A DNA stretch of 64,000 bases from Polyangiaceae bacterium (GTDB taxonomy: Bacteria > Myxococcota_A > Polyangia > Polyangiales > Polyangiaceae). The stretch spans positions 558,001 through 622,000 of the forward strand of contig JABTUA010000002.1 of assembly GCA_015075635.1 (NCBI GenBank), written 5' to 3'. Position 1 is the first letter of the stretch; every line of letters starts with the position of its first letter. Positions 9,528-17,265 of the stretch are shown piece after piece. The translations under genes were made by a program, and so were the position numbers. The notes below the pieces were generated by a model, which had not been told where the DNA came from, searched no databases, and saw only the letters and a list, made by a program, of their open reading frames with translations.

Positions 9528-10106
9528 GTGACCGTCGCGAGCACCTTCCAGCGGATGACTGCGAGCGAGTACCTCGCCTGGGAACGGCAGCAGGAAACAC
9601 GTCACGAGTTTCACGGCGGCGAGGTGTTCGCGATGGCTGGCGGCAGCTTGCGCCACAACGCTCTCGGTGCGGCCTTGATTCGCGATCTCGGGCTCTCCCT
9701 TCGAGGCGGGCGCTGCAGAGTCCTGACCAGCGACCAACGGATAGCCGCGCCTCCCGGGTCCAGCTACGTCTACCCCGATGCGGCGGTGGTATTCGGGCCC
9801 GTCGAGCTCGAGAGCGGAACCAACGACGTGCTTCTGAATCCGACCGTGGTCGTCGAGGTGCTGTCGAAGAGCACGGAGGCCTACGACCGCGGCGAGAAGT
9901 GGGAGGGCTACCGGCGCCTCGCGTCCGTGGTGGACTACCTGCTGGTCTCCCAGACTGCCGCCAGAATCGAGCATTTTCAGCGGCAAGCCGATGGGTCCTG
10001 GCGCTACAGCGTCTCGGAAACCGGAGGGCAGGTACGCCTCGCGAGCGGCGCGACCGTCGACATCGACTCGATCTTCGCGGGCGTCTTCGAGCTCGATGGC
10101 GACTGA
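9528..10106 (+). CDS. Uma2-type (DUF820) putative endonuclease-fold protein
   Basis: This 192-residue protein starts with GTG. It shows the Uma2/DUF820 pattern: MTASEYLAWERQ, RHEFHGGEVFAMAG, the PDAAVVFG strand with an acidic residue, VEVLSKSTEAYDRGEKWEGYR with the E...K of a restriction-endonuclease-like core, and DYLLVSQTAARIEHF. The family is expanded in cyanobacteria, Chloroflexi and myxobacteria; its function is unproven although the fold is nuclease-like. The stop codon overlaps the start of the next small gene by 11 bases. A second Uma2 gene sits at 21437-22018 on the other strand. Confidence 0.85.
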   Translation: MTVASTFQRMTASEYLAWERQQETRHEFHGGEVFAMAGGSLRHNALGAALIRDLGLSLRGGRCRVLTSDQRIAAPPGSSYVYPDAAVVFGPVELESGTNDVLLNPTVVVEVLSKSTEAYDRGEKWEGYRRLASVVDYLLVSQTAARIEHFQRQADGSWRYSVSETGGQVRLASGATVDIDSIFAGVFELDGD

Positions 10107-10341
10107 CTTCCCGCTCGAGCCCGAGACCTTGCGCGAGCTCGTCCGCGCCAAGATGCCCTTTGGTCGCTACTCGGGGCAGCCGCTCTACACGCTGCCGGAA
10201 GCCTACCTGGTGTGGTTTTCGCGCCAGGGGTTCCCGCGCGGCAAGCTCGGACAGCAGCTGGCGTTGATGCTCGAGATCAAACACAACGGGCTCTCGCCGT
10301 TGCTCGACCCGATCATCGTCGAGGTCGAGCGCGAACGCTGA
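10096..10341 (+). CDS. DUF3820-like small protein
   Basis: This 81-residue protein starts at the ATG that overlaps the end of the Uma2 gene. The core reads MPFGRYSGQPLYTLPEAYL then WFSRQGFPRGKLGQ and EIKHNG, matching the DUF3820 pattern of a small predicted DNA-associated protein, a motif also seen near exonucleases and helicases. Function is unknown. The overlap suggests translational coupling to the Uma2 gene. Confidence 0.75.
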   Translation: MATDFPLEPETLRELVRAKMPFGRYSGQPLYTLPEAYLVWFSRQGFPRGKLGQQLALMLEIKHNGLSPLLDPIIVEVERER

Positions 10342-10348
10342 CGCGAGT

Positions 10349-10395
10349 TCACGCGTGAGGTGTCAACTACGCGTCACACGTTGCGCGCGCGCAAC
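10349..10395. promoter_or_regulatory. Two perfect palindromes upstream of a sigma-54-like promoter
   Basis: TCACGCGTGA at 10349-10358 and GTTGCGCGCGCGCAAC at 10380-10395 are perfect dyads in the 110-base gap before the 10452 gene. They sit about 25-70 bases upstream of the -24 element, closer than a typical enhancer site but within reach of a bound activator. Their role as activator sites is inferred from position only. Confidence 0.4.
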
Positions 10396-10418
10396 ATCAC
10401 ATTCAGCGTTCCGCTGAG

Positions 10419-10433
10419 TGGCACGTTGATTGC
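10419..10433 (+). promoter_or_regulatory. Sigma-54 (-24/-12) promoter-like element
   Basis: TGGCACGTTGATTGC matches the sigma-54 consensus TGGCACR-N4-TTGC at every fixed position, with GG and GC separated by ten bases. The predicted transcript start is near 10445, only about 7 bases before the ATG at 10452, so the message would be almost leaderless. Sigma-54 promoters and enhancer-binding proteins are abundant in myxobacteria. Confidence 0.55.
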
Positions 10434-10451
10434 GTCCGCGCGATCACTTTC

Positions 10452-11567
10452 ATGCCGCTTACTCTTCCGCGGCGTGCCGGTCCCACCGGCGCGGCCGTCG
10501 TGGTGTGTCTTTCACTCGCGCTCGCCACCTCCCACGCTCTCGCGGAGACGTCGGTGTGCGTCGAGGTGCAGCAGAAGACCTGGGCCTCCGAGTCGAAGCA
10601 GCCGAAGCCCAAGGCGACGCCCGAGGCCTGGCGCTTCAGCGCCGATCCCGCCAAGACCGGCGAAGGCCCGGGGAGCTTCGATCCTGCCGCCTACCTCAAG
10701 CGCGTCCTCGAGTACGAGGTGACGCACGAGCCCGGCTTTCACTCGCTGCCCAAGGGCTGCCAGCATCGCGTCGAGGTCGAGCTCTTCCCGCTCTCGTCGG
10801 GCTGGACGGTGTTCGCGCGCTACACGGGCACCGCCCGCGAAGAGAAGGTGGACTACGTCCAGCTGGACGAATTCCCCCAGCTCGCGCAGCGCCTCGCCTA
10901 CGCGCTGCTCCGCGACCGTCCCATCCAGCAGACCATCACGCGCGAGAACGTGCTGCGCTCCGACAGCGAGCACGCCTATCGCACCATCGCCACGCGCGGC
11001 CACGTTGCGCTGGCGCTCGGGACCGCGGTCCGCGCAGGCAAGCTGGCAACGGCGAACGACGCGCAGGCGCCCGCTAACGAGGAGCTTCGCCTGCTCACGC
11101 CCGTGAGCTTCCAGTTCGGGTACCGCGGGAAGTTCAAGGAGTGGGGCCTGGACGTGCTCGGGCGCCTGGGCATGGGTAGCCGCGAGCGTGCCGTGCGCAA
11201 CAACGAGCTCGGCGGTCACGTCGACTTCGCCGGATCGGCGAGCCTGGGCCTGCACTTCCTGCGCTACCTCGACCCGCCCGGGATGACTTCGTTCTACTAC
11301 GGCGGTGGCGCCAGCTTCGAGCTCTCGCTGTTCTCGATCATCCGCCCCGATGGGCAGCGCAGCGAGCGCGATCGGGACTACGTGCTCGGCGCAGGCCTGA
11401 ACCTCGACTTGCTCGTGGGCTACGAGTTCCTGCGCGCTTCGTCGCTGCACTTCTTCGCGCAAGCAGAGCTGCAGGTCCCGACCTACGCGGTGCGCGCCGA
11501 GAGCTCCTACGGCTCGCTCGACGCCTACTTGCCCGGGGGCTTGGCGCAAATTGGCGTCCTGTTCTGA
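10452..11567 (+). CDS. Secreted protein of unknown function, paralogue A (beta-barrel-like C-terminus)
   Basis: This 371-residue protein has a signal peptide ending LATSHALAET. The N-terminal half (about residues 35-165) has a pattern shared with the next gene: a short VCVEVQ strand, an L..L..E...H helix, a GC.HRVEVEL strand and an LAQRLAYALLRDRP helix. The C-terminal half alternates aromatic and polar residues (GHVALALGTAV, SFQFGYRGKF, SFYYGGGASFEL) and ends AQIGVLF, suggesting a membrane beta-barrel. No named family is recognised. A sigma-54-like element lies just upstream. The next gene begins inside its 3' end, so the pair forms an operon. Confidence 0.65.
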   Translation: MPLTLPRRAGPTGAAVVVCLSLALATSHALAETSVCVEVQQKTWASESKQPKPKATPEAWRFSADPAKTGEGPGSFDPAAYLKRVLEYEVTHEPGFHSLPKGCQHRVEVELFPLSSGWTVFARYTGTAREEKVDYVQLDEFPQLAQRLAYALLRDRPIQQTITRENVLRSDSEHAYRTIATRGHVALALGTAVRAGKLATANDAQAPANEELRLLTPVSFQFGYRGKFKEWGLDVLGRLGMGSRERAVRNNELGGHVDFAGSASLGLHFLRYLDPPGMTSFYYGGGASFELSLFSIIRPDGQRSERDRDYVLGAGLNLDLLVGYEFLRASSLHFFAQAELQVPTYAVRAESSYGSLDAYLPGGLAQIGVLF

Positions 11568-12465
11568 ACTGCCCGCCGGCCTCCTCGCGCTGGCCCTGGT
11601 GCTCGCCGCGCCGGTTGCGCTTGCGGGCGTTCGCACCTGCGTCACCGTGCAGGCGCCGAGCGAGCGCGCGGGGCTCGAGAAGCTCGTCCGCCACGAGCTC
11701 GCGCGCCACGCGAGCCACGATTGGGCCGAGCAAGGCTGCGAGGCACGCCTGCGCGTCGAGCTGATCAGCGTGGGCAGCGAGCGCCACCTCACCGGCTGGC
11801 TCGACGGCGAGGTTCCGCATCGGGTGACGGTGGGCGGCGACGGGCTCGCGCCAGCGTTGGAGGAGCTGCTCAGCGTGATCCTGCACAACGACCCGCGCCG
11901 GCTGCGCGGACCCCAGGCCGAGCAGGATCTGTTCGCGACGGGCGTCCGCGCGCTGCGCCTGAACGGGCAGACCTACGTCGGTGTCGAGGCCTACGCGCTC
12001 GGCGCCTGGGTCGGCGACCGGGCGCAGTCGCTGTCCGGTCTCGGAGCTTTCGTGCGTCGCGAGGTCGGCAGCGTTCACGTGGCCGTGCGCTTCGCCGGCG
12101 CCCACGACTTCAGCGAGCGCTCCGAGCTGCGCCTGAGCACCGACGTGGTCGCCGAAGTCGAAGCGGCGCTCTGGTCCAGCAGCACGGCGGACACGGCAGC
12201 GTTCGCGGCGCTGTCCCTGGGCTACGAGTACCAGCGCTTCGCGGGCCCGGCGCCGCTGGCTGGCCCCGACGCCCACGCCTCGGCCAGCGCGTCGGGCTTC
12301 TCGCCGTCACTGCGCGTGGGCGTGGAGCTGTTCCGGGTGACGCGCACGCGGGCGCTGTTCTTCCTCGCAGCGCGCGCGCCCGTGTTCGTCAGCAGCGACT
12401 CCGACGGCGGCGTGGTGGACCAGTGGACACCCACCCTCGCCCTGGGCGGCGCCGTCGCTTTCTGA
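11551..12465 (+). CDS. Secreted protein of unknown function, paralogue B (beta-barrel-like C-terminus)
   Basis: This 304-residue protein reads from a TTG that overlaps the preceding gene by 17 bases; a CTG slightly downstream is possible, so the start is uncertain. The signal peptide runs through LALALVLAAPVALAG. It repeats the layout of its neighbour: RTCVTVQ, LEKLVRHELARH, a QGCEARLRVEL strand and a LEELLSVILHNDP helix, followed by a barrel-like C-terminal half ending TLALGGAVAF. The shared order of short motifs indicates tandem duplication followed by strong divergence. Both probably act in the outer membrane. Function is unknown. Confidence 0.6.
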   Translation: MASCSELPAGLLALALVLAAPVALAGVRTCVTVQAPSERAGLEKLVRHELARHASHDWAEQGCEARLRVELISVGSERHLTGWLDGEVPHRVTVGGDGLAPALEELLSVILHNDPRRLRGPQAEQDLFATGVRALRLNGQTYVGVEAYALGAWVGDRAQSLSGLGAFVRREVGSVHVAVRFAGAHDFSERSELRLSTDVVAEVEAALWSSSTADTAAFAALSLGYEYQRFAGPAPLAGPDAHASASASGFSPSLRVGVELFRVTRTRALFFLAARAPVFVSSDSDGGVVDQWTPTLALGGAVAF

Positions 12466-12508
12466 GAAGGCGGTTGACGGCTGGGCCCGCTCGGCTTCGG
12501 ATCGCCCG

Positions 12509-13729
12509 GTGCCGCGCCTCGTCAAAGCCGCCTGCCCGCACTGCGGTGCCGGCGTCACGCTCGATCCGACCCGCGACGTCGTGAGCTGCACCTTCTGCGG
12601 CACGTCGTCGTTCATCCAGCGGCCGCGGCGCGCGCCCACCGAGCCCATCCCGGTCGCTCCGCAAGGCATGCCTACCATCGTGATGCCCGAGGTGCGACCC
12701 GCGAGCACGAGCGCGCTCGTGGTCGTACCCATCGTGCTCGTGCTGGTGCTGGCGGGCGTCGGCGCGGCCATCGCCTTCTCGGGCAAGGCGGGCGGCGGGC
12801 GCTACTCGGTCGGCGGGCGCCCGCTGCCGCTCGACGCGAACGGCGACGGCGTGGAGGACATCGTGTTGGAGGTGACCACCCTGGGGAAGACTCCGCAGCT
12901 CCACTTCGCGGCGTTCGACCCGCAGTCCGGCAAGGAGCTCTGGCGCACGCCCTCGCTGGGCGCCAGCGGCGAGGCCAACCACGCGACCACCGCGCGCGGG
13001 CGGCTGGTCGTGACCGTGCGCAATGCCGTGTTCGGGTTCGACGGCAAGAGCGGGACGCAGGCCTTCGCGACGGCGTTGCCCGAGCTGCCGGAGGCGCTCT
13101 GCAAGCACCCGAGCGGAGTCGCCGTGCTGACCAAGGACAAGCAGCTCTTCCCGGTCGATCTGGGAAACGGGGCGTTGGGCGCTCCGACCGCTGGTGCACG
13201 TTACGCGCAGGAGAAAGGCACGCGCTGCGTGGACCTCGATCCAGCGGACGCAAGCCAGGGTCCCGGTCTGATCGAGGTGGACGAAGCGCCCTACCGTGAC
13301 CGCGTGAAGGGCATGCAGGTCTCCGACGTCTTCGCGATCGCGGACACCAAGCAGGTGCTGGTGCTCGGGACGCGCGAGCCGGGCACTCGCGTGCCCATGC
13401 TGGCGGCGTTCGACGGCGAGAAGCTGCTCTGGGTGCAGGAGCTCCCGGTGTCGGAACCGCTCCTGGCGAAAGAGGGAGAGCCAACTGCCTTTGCGGTCGC
13501 GTCGGGGCGGGTGCTCGCCGCCTACGAGCGCAGCGATCGCCAGGAGCTCCGCATCGTGTGCTTCGACTTCCACTCCGGCCGGCGCGCCTGGGAGGCCGCG
13601 CTGCCGGAGCGCGACTTCTTCACCTCGTTCGGCATCACGGATCGCTACGTCGTCGTGCGCGGGTTCTCCAAGGCGTGGACGTTCGCGCTGGCGGACGGCA
13701 AGGATCTGGCGGTCATCTCGGGTCTGTAG
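12509..13729 (+). CDS. Zinc-ribbon membrane protein with PQQ-like beta-propeller
   Basis: This 406-residue protein has a GTG start. It opens with a zinc ribbon (CPHCGAG ... CTFCGTS, two CxxC pairs at about residues 10-35), followed by a single membrane helix (about 72-95, LVVVPIVLVLVLAG). The rest contains DANGDGVEDI, FDGKSGTQAFATALPE and FDFHSGRRAWEAALPE, the W/A-rich strands of quinoprotein-like (PQQ/BamB) beta-propellers. A membrane-anchored protein with cytoplasmic zinc ribbon and outer propeller is predicted. No enzyme activity is evident. Its 3' end overlaps the convergent acetyltransferase gene by 17 bases. Confidence 0.7.
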   Translation: MPRLVKAACPHCGAGVTLDPTRDVVSCTFCGTSSFIQRPRRAPTEPIPVAPQGMPTIVMPEVRPASTSALVVVPIVLVLVLAGVGAAIAFSGKAGGGRYSVGGRPLPLDANGDGVEDIVLEVTTLGKTPQLHFAAFDPQSGKELWRTPSLGASGEANHATTARGRLVVTVRNAVFGFDGKSGTQAFATALPELPEALCKHPSGVAVLTKDKQLFPVDLGNGALGAPTAGARYAQEKGTRCVDLDPADASQGPGLIEVDEAPYRDRVKGMQVSDVFAIADTKQVLVLGTREPGTRVPMLAAFDGEKLLWVQELPVSEPLLAKEGEPTAFAVASGRVLAAYERSDRQELRIVCFDFHSGRRAWEAALPERDFFTSFGITDRYVVVRGFSKAWTFALADGKDLAVISGL

Positions 13730-14204
13730 CGCGGTTCCGTGTCATCTCGAGCAACGTCGGCCGGAAGCCGCAGGCCGCGAACAGGCGCTGCGCCGAGTGG
13801 TTTCCCACCATGGTCGAGAGCACGATGCGCGGCGCGCCCAGCGCCTCGAGCTCGGCGATCAACGCTTCGACCAGGCGCCGGCCCGTGCCGCCGCGGCGCG
13901 CAGGCTCGGCGACCAGGACGTCGTGGATGGCGCCGTGCTCGTCCAAGAGCAGGTTCCAGTCGCGGGCCTCGAGCGTGCCATAGGCGTAGCCAACGATCTC
14001 GCCGTGCAGCTCGGCGACGAGAATGCGCGCCTGCTCGCGGCCGAGCTCGTGGCGGAACCACCGCTCGTAGCCAGCTTCGACGCCGTCCACGAGCATGAAG
14101 CGCCCGGGGTCCACTGCGTGGTGCTGGCGCACGAGCTCCGCGGCGAGGGCCGCGGCTCTCGGCAGGTCATCTGGAGTGGCGCGGCGGACGACCAGCATGC
14201 TCAC
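13713..14204 (-). CDS. GNAT-family N-acetyltransferase
   Basis: This 163-residue protein shows the GNAT order of motifs: VRRATPDDLPRAAAL at the N-terminus, VAELHGEIVGYAYG (beta4), IHDVLVAEPARRGGTGRRLV (acetyl-CoA binding R/Q-x-x-G-x-G/A in the form RRGGTG), and VLSTMVGNHSAQRLFAACGF at the C-terminus. The start is a GTG overlapping the stop of the upstream zinc-ribbon gene as GTGA, so the two are translationally coupled; an internal ATG two codons later is possible. Substrate is unknown. The 3' end overlaps the convergent gene at 12509-13729. Confidence 0.85.
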   Translation of the reverse strand: MSMLVVRRATPDDLPRAAALAAELVRQHHAVDPGRFMLVDGVEAGYERWFRHELGREQARILVAELHGEIVGYAYGTLEARDWNLLLDEHGAIHDVLVAEPARRGGTGRRLVEALIAELEALGAPRIVLSTMVGNHSAQRLFAACGFRPTLLEMTRNRATDPR

Positions 14205-14611
14205 TTCGGCGGCGGTGCGCCGTACATGGCCTTCACCTCGCCGGGATCCTGCGGCCCTTGGGGCGGCGTGGCTTCGGGCGGCGGATCGGCGGGCATCCCG
14301 TACATGGGTGCGGGCGCGCCGGGATCACCGGGCGACGTGCCCATGCCCGCGTCCGGACCCGGCTCGACGGGCGCCGGAGCGCCGTACGCCGGAGCCACGG
14401 GCGGACCGCCGTAGACCGGAGCAGGCGCCGCGGCGCACCCCGCGGCGAGGGCGGCGCCCAGCGCCAGGCGAGCGGTACGCGAAAGCCTGGACACGTCTGG
14501 CAGCTCGCGCGGCGTCTCGCGCGACAGCGCAGCGGCGCAGAACGGGCAGGCGGTCTCGCTGTAGCGCACATGGCGCTCACACGACGGGCAGGGTCGCAGG
14601 GTTGCGATCAT
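14201..14611 (-). CDS. Small zinc-ribbon protein with Pro/Ala-rich tail
   Basis: This 136-residue protein begins MIATLRPCPSCERHV and has a second pair, CPFC, at about residue 23, giving a four-Cys zinc ribbon. A hydrophobic stretch (LALGAALAAGC, about residues 49-60) could be a membrane anchor or an internal lipobox. The remainder is a Pro/Gly/Ala-rich repeat containing APVYGGPP, APAPMYGMP and KAMYGAPPP. GGAGGA precedes TTGATG; the ATG at 14611 is preferred. It is coupled to the downstream acetyltransferase by a 4-base overlap. Function is unknown. Confidence 0.65.
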   Translation of the reverse strand: MIATLRPCPSCERHVRYSETACPFCAAALSRETPRELPDVSRLSRTARLALGAALAAGCAAAPAPVYGGPPVAPAYGAPAPVEPGPDAGMGTSPGDPGAPAPMYGMPADPPPEATPPQGPQDPGEVKAMYGAPPPK

Positions 14612-14682
14612 CAATCCTCCTCCAGCTCGAAGTCTGGGAGGCTACACCGACTCCGCCGCGCGCTCCCACTGAACATTGGACT

Positions 14683-14711
14683 CTCGGCGGAAAGGCGCTG
14701 GTGCCGCCGAG
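14683..14711. repeat. Inverted repeat upstream of the nitrilase gene
   Basis: CTCGGCGG and CCGCCGAG form perfect 8-bp arms around a 13-base loop, ending 22 bases before the ATG at 14734. There is no T-tract, so it is more likely an operator or chance G+C structure than a terminator. Confidence 0.3.
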
Positions 14712-14733
14712 CGGCCTCTGTATCCTACGGCGC

Positions 14734-15600
14734 ATGGCGCAGATTGTCCGTTGCGGGTTGATCCAGTGTGCGAACGCGCTCAACGACGAGAGCGCACCGG
14801 TGAAGAAGATCCAGGAGGCGATGCTCGCGAAGCACATGCCCTTCATCGAGGAGGCGGCCAAGAAGGGCGTACAGATCCTGGGGCTCCAGGAGATCTTCAA
14901 CGGCCCCTACTTCTGCCCGAGCCAGGACAAGCGCTGGTACGAGGCGGCGGAGTCGATCCCGGGGCCCACCACCGAGCTCTTCCAGGCCATCGCCAAGAAG
15001 CACGGCATGGCAATCGTGCTGCCGCTCTACGAGCAGGAGATGCGCGGCGTATTCTACAACACCGCCGCCGTCATCGACGCCGACGGCAAGTACCTGGGCA
15101 AGTACCGAAAGCAGCACATCCCGCAGGTCGCCGGCTTCTGGGAGAAGTACTTCTTCCGCCCTGGCAACGGCGGCTACCCGGTGTTCCAGACGGCGTTTGC
15201 CAAGGTCGGCGTGTACATCTGCTACGACCGCCACTTCCCGGAGGGGGCGCGCTGCCTCGGGCTCAACGGCGCCGAGATCGTCTTCAACCCGAGCGCCACG
15301 GTCGCCGGGCTCTCGCAGTACTTGTGGAAGATCGAGCAGCCCGCGCACGCGGTGGCCAACGGCTACTTCGTCGCCGCTTCGAACCGCGTCGGCACCGAGG
15401 CACCCTGGAACATCGGCAAGTTCTACGGCACCAGCTATTTCGTGAACCCTCGCGGCCAGTTCGTGGCAGAAGCCAGCGAGGACAAAGACGAGCTCGTGGT
15501 CGCCGACCTCGACCTCAACCTGATCGACGAGGTGCGGCAGACCTGGCAGTTCTTCCGCGATCGGCGCCCGGACGCCTACGACGAGCTGGTCCGGCCGTAG
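14734..15600 (+). CDS. Beta-ureidopropionase-like nitrilase-superfamily amidohydrolase
   Basis: This 288-residue enzyme has the Glu-Lys-Cys triad of the nitrilase superfamily: E53 in LQEIFNGPYF, K126 in KYRKQHIP and C163 in YICYDRHFPE. The IPQV..FWEKYFFRPG segment and the length are typical of N-carbamoyl-beta-alanine amidohydrolase and N-carbamoylputrescine amidase. It would convert N-carbamoyl-beta-alanine to beta-alanine, CO2 and ammonia in the cytoplasm. The presence of a nucleobase permease, methylmalonate-semialdehyde dehydrogenase and a class III aminotransferase within 10 kb favours the pyrimidine role over the putrescine role. The name is inferred from context and motifs rather than proven. 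Confidence 0.82.
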   Translation: MAQIVRCGLIQCANALNDESAPVKKIQEAMLAKHMPFIEEAAKKGVQILGLQEIFNGPYFCPSQDKRWYEAAESIPGPTTELFQAIAKKHGMAIVLPLYEQEMRGVFYNTAAVIDADGKYLGKYRKQHIPQVAGFWEKYFFRPGNGGYPVFQTAFAKVGVYICYDRHFPEGARCLGLNGAEIVFNPSATVAGLSQYLWKIEQPAHAVANGYFVAASNRVGTEAPWNIGKFYGTSYFVNPRGQFVAEASEDKDELVVADLDLNLIDEVRQTWQFFRDRRPDAYDELVRP

Positions 15601-16125
15601 TCAGTCACACCCGCCGCAGAACCCCTGGGGACAGCAGGGCCCGTTCTGGCCGCAGTCCGCGGGCTTCGTGCACATCACGAGGCCCGTGCATGAGCTCACG
15701 CACTGCGCCGGCCCCGAGCCCGTCTTGCAGCAGGTCGCGCCGCCGCAGTCCGCGGAGCCCTTGCACTCGGCCGACGAGCCCCCGCTGCCACCGCTCGGAG
15801 ACCCACCGCTAGAGCTGCCGCTCGCGCCACCGCTCGAAGCCCCACCCGCCGCGCTGCCGCTCACTCCGCCGCTGCTGGCACCGCCGCTGCTGGCACCGCC
15901 GCTGCTGGCACCGCCGCTGCTCGAGCCGCCGCTGCTGGCACCACCGCTGCTGGCACCGCCACTGCTGGCACCGCCACTGCTGGCACCGCCACTGCTGGCA
16001 CCGCCACTGCTCGAGCCGCCGCTGCTCGTGCCACCGGCCGAAGTGCCGCCACTGCCGCCGTCCTCCGACGACGAGCCGCAGGCTGCGAGGGTGAGCGACA
16101 CCAAGAGCCAAGCACGCCCTGCCAT
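15601..16125 (-). CDS. Gly/Ser-rich lipoprotein with Cys-rich tail
   Basis: This 174-residue protein starts MAGRAWLLVSLTLAAC, a short signal peptide with lipobox LAAC. An in-frame ATG 8 codons upstream is also possible. Next comes a linker of about 80 residues built from GGASS/GGSSS units, encoded by 15-bp tandem repeats, then a Cys-rich domain (ECKGSADCGG, CCKTGSGPAQC, CGQNGPCCPQGFCGGC). It resembles the Cys-rich modules of other lipoproteins in the window. Its stop abuts the stop of the convergent nitrilase gene. It diverges from the hydrolase lipoprotein at 16157. Confidence 0.75.
   Translation of the reverse strand: MAGRAWLLVSLTLAACGSSSEDGGSGGTSAGGTSSGGSSSGGASSGGASSGGASSGGASSGGASSGGSSSGGASSGGASSGGASSGGVSGSAAGGASSGGASGSSSGGSPSGGSGGSSAECKGSADCGGATCCKTGSGPAQCVSSCTGLVMCTKPADCGQNGPCCPQGFCGGCD
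15860..16030. repeat. 15-bp tandem repeats encoding GGASS linker
   Basis: About eleven copies of a 15-bp unit, on the plus strand roughly GCTGCTGGCACCGCC, lie inside the lipoprotein gene. They encode the Gly-Gly-Ala-Ser-Ser spacer between lipid anchor and Cys-rich domain. Confidence 0.85.
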
Positions 16126-16156
16126 TTGCAGCAGGATAGCGCGTATCATCAGCGTC

Positions 16157-17176
16157 ATGCGGATCCTGTTTTCCATGGCGCTGCTCTGCGCGCTCGGCGT
16201 CCCTGCCTGCGGGGACGAGTCTGGGTCGAACGACGCGCCAGGGTCGGGTGGCAGCGCCAGCGGTGGCGCTGCCGGGAGCGGCGGCGCGTCGGGTGCCGGC
16301 GGCTCGACGGGCGGCAGCGCTGGCAGCGCTGGCTGCGCCTTCCAGCTCTCGAAGGACGGGCGAACGCTGTGCGCGGTCGAGCCAGCGTCCTCCCCGGGGA
16401 TCAGCAACACCTTCGGCTATCACGCGGTCGGGCTGCCGGCGACGATCGGCGCGAGCACTCCGGTCTACGTTCACCTGGTCGGCTCCGGCGGCGACCCCGC
16501 CAAGCCGGCGACCCAGGCGTTCCCCAACCAGCTCTTGATGGAAGAGCTGACGGCCCTTGGCGTCCTGGTGCTGATGCCCGCTTACGACAACGAGCCGGCG
16601 GTCGGGATGTTGTGCAAGCTCGATCTGGCCTGCTACGAGCCCGTGCGCCGCGAGGTGCTCTTCGGAGTGGACGCCCCGGCACCCTACGCTGCGTTGAAGG
16701 ACGTGCAGAAGCCCAACGACATCGTGTCGCGCCTCGGAGCGCTGGTGAAGTCGGTGACCGACGCGGGACTGCTCGGCGCGACTCCACCGGAGGCGTTGGC
16801 CGACGGCAAGGTGGACGTCGCCAAGCTGCGCGTGGGCGGCCACTCCCAGGGTGGGGGGCACGCCGCGCTGTTCGCCAAAGACTTCGCGGTGGCGCGGCTT
16901 TGTATGTTCAGCTCGCCCATGGACGGCACCGACACCGGCGGCGTCGGGACGGCGGTGCCCTGGGTGAGCGGCGCCTGGGCCACGGGGCTCGAGAAGCGCC
17001 GCGCCGTCATTCACGAGCAGGATCCGGGGTTCCTCAAGGCCAAGGCCAATTTCGACGCCATGGGCCTGGTCGAAGGCACGCACTGGACGCGCCTGACCCT
17101 GACCACGTCCGAGCCGCACGCCTCGACGGTGAAGGACGCGGCTACGGCCGCTGCCCGCGCGTCCTGCGTGGATTGA
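16157..17176 (+). CDS. Alpha/beta-hydrolase lipoprotein
   Basis: This 339-residue protein has a signal peptide with lipobox VPAC (Cys about residue 18) and a short Gly/Ser linker. The mature domain has a nucleophile elbow GHSQG in RVGGHSQGGG, preceded by VLVLMPAYDNEP (oxyanion-strand region), and a late His in EPHAST that could complete a triad with an Asp in SPMDGTDTGG. A surface-anchored esterase or poly-ester depolymerase-like enzyme is inferred; substrate is unknown. It is divergent from the 15601-16125 lipoprotein with only 31 bases between starts. Confidence 0.72.
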   Translation: MRILFSMALLCALGVPACGDESGSNDAPGSGGSASGGAAGSGGASGAGGSTGGSAGSAGCAFQLSKDGRTLCAVEPASSPGISNTFGYHAVGLPATIGASTPVYVHLVGSGGDPAKPATQAFPNQLLMEELTALGVLVLMPAYDNEPAVGMLCKLDLACYEPVRREVLFGVDAPAPYAALKDVQKPNDIVSRLGALVKSVTDAGLLGATPPEALADGKVDVAKLRVGGHSQGGGHAALFAKDFAVARLCMFSSPMDGTDTGGVGTAVPWVSGAWATGLEKRRAVIHEQDPGFLKAKANFDAMGLVEGTHWTRLTLTTSEPHASTVKDAATAAARASCVD

Positions 17177-17265
17177 CGCACGTGCGCCGGCACTGAGCGG
17201 TCTCACAGCTTGAAGAAGCCCCTTCGGCGCGTCATGCTTCGCGCCTCGATCAGGAGACCCGCGTC

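Noticed and set aside
14683..14711. Hairpin before the nitrilase gene as a terminator
   Set aside because: No T-tract follows, and the upstream gene is divergent.
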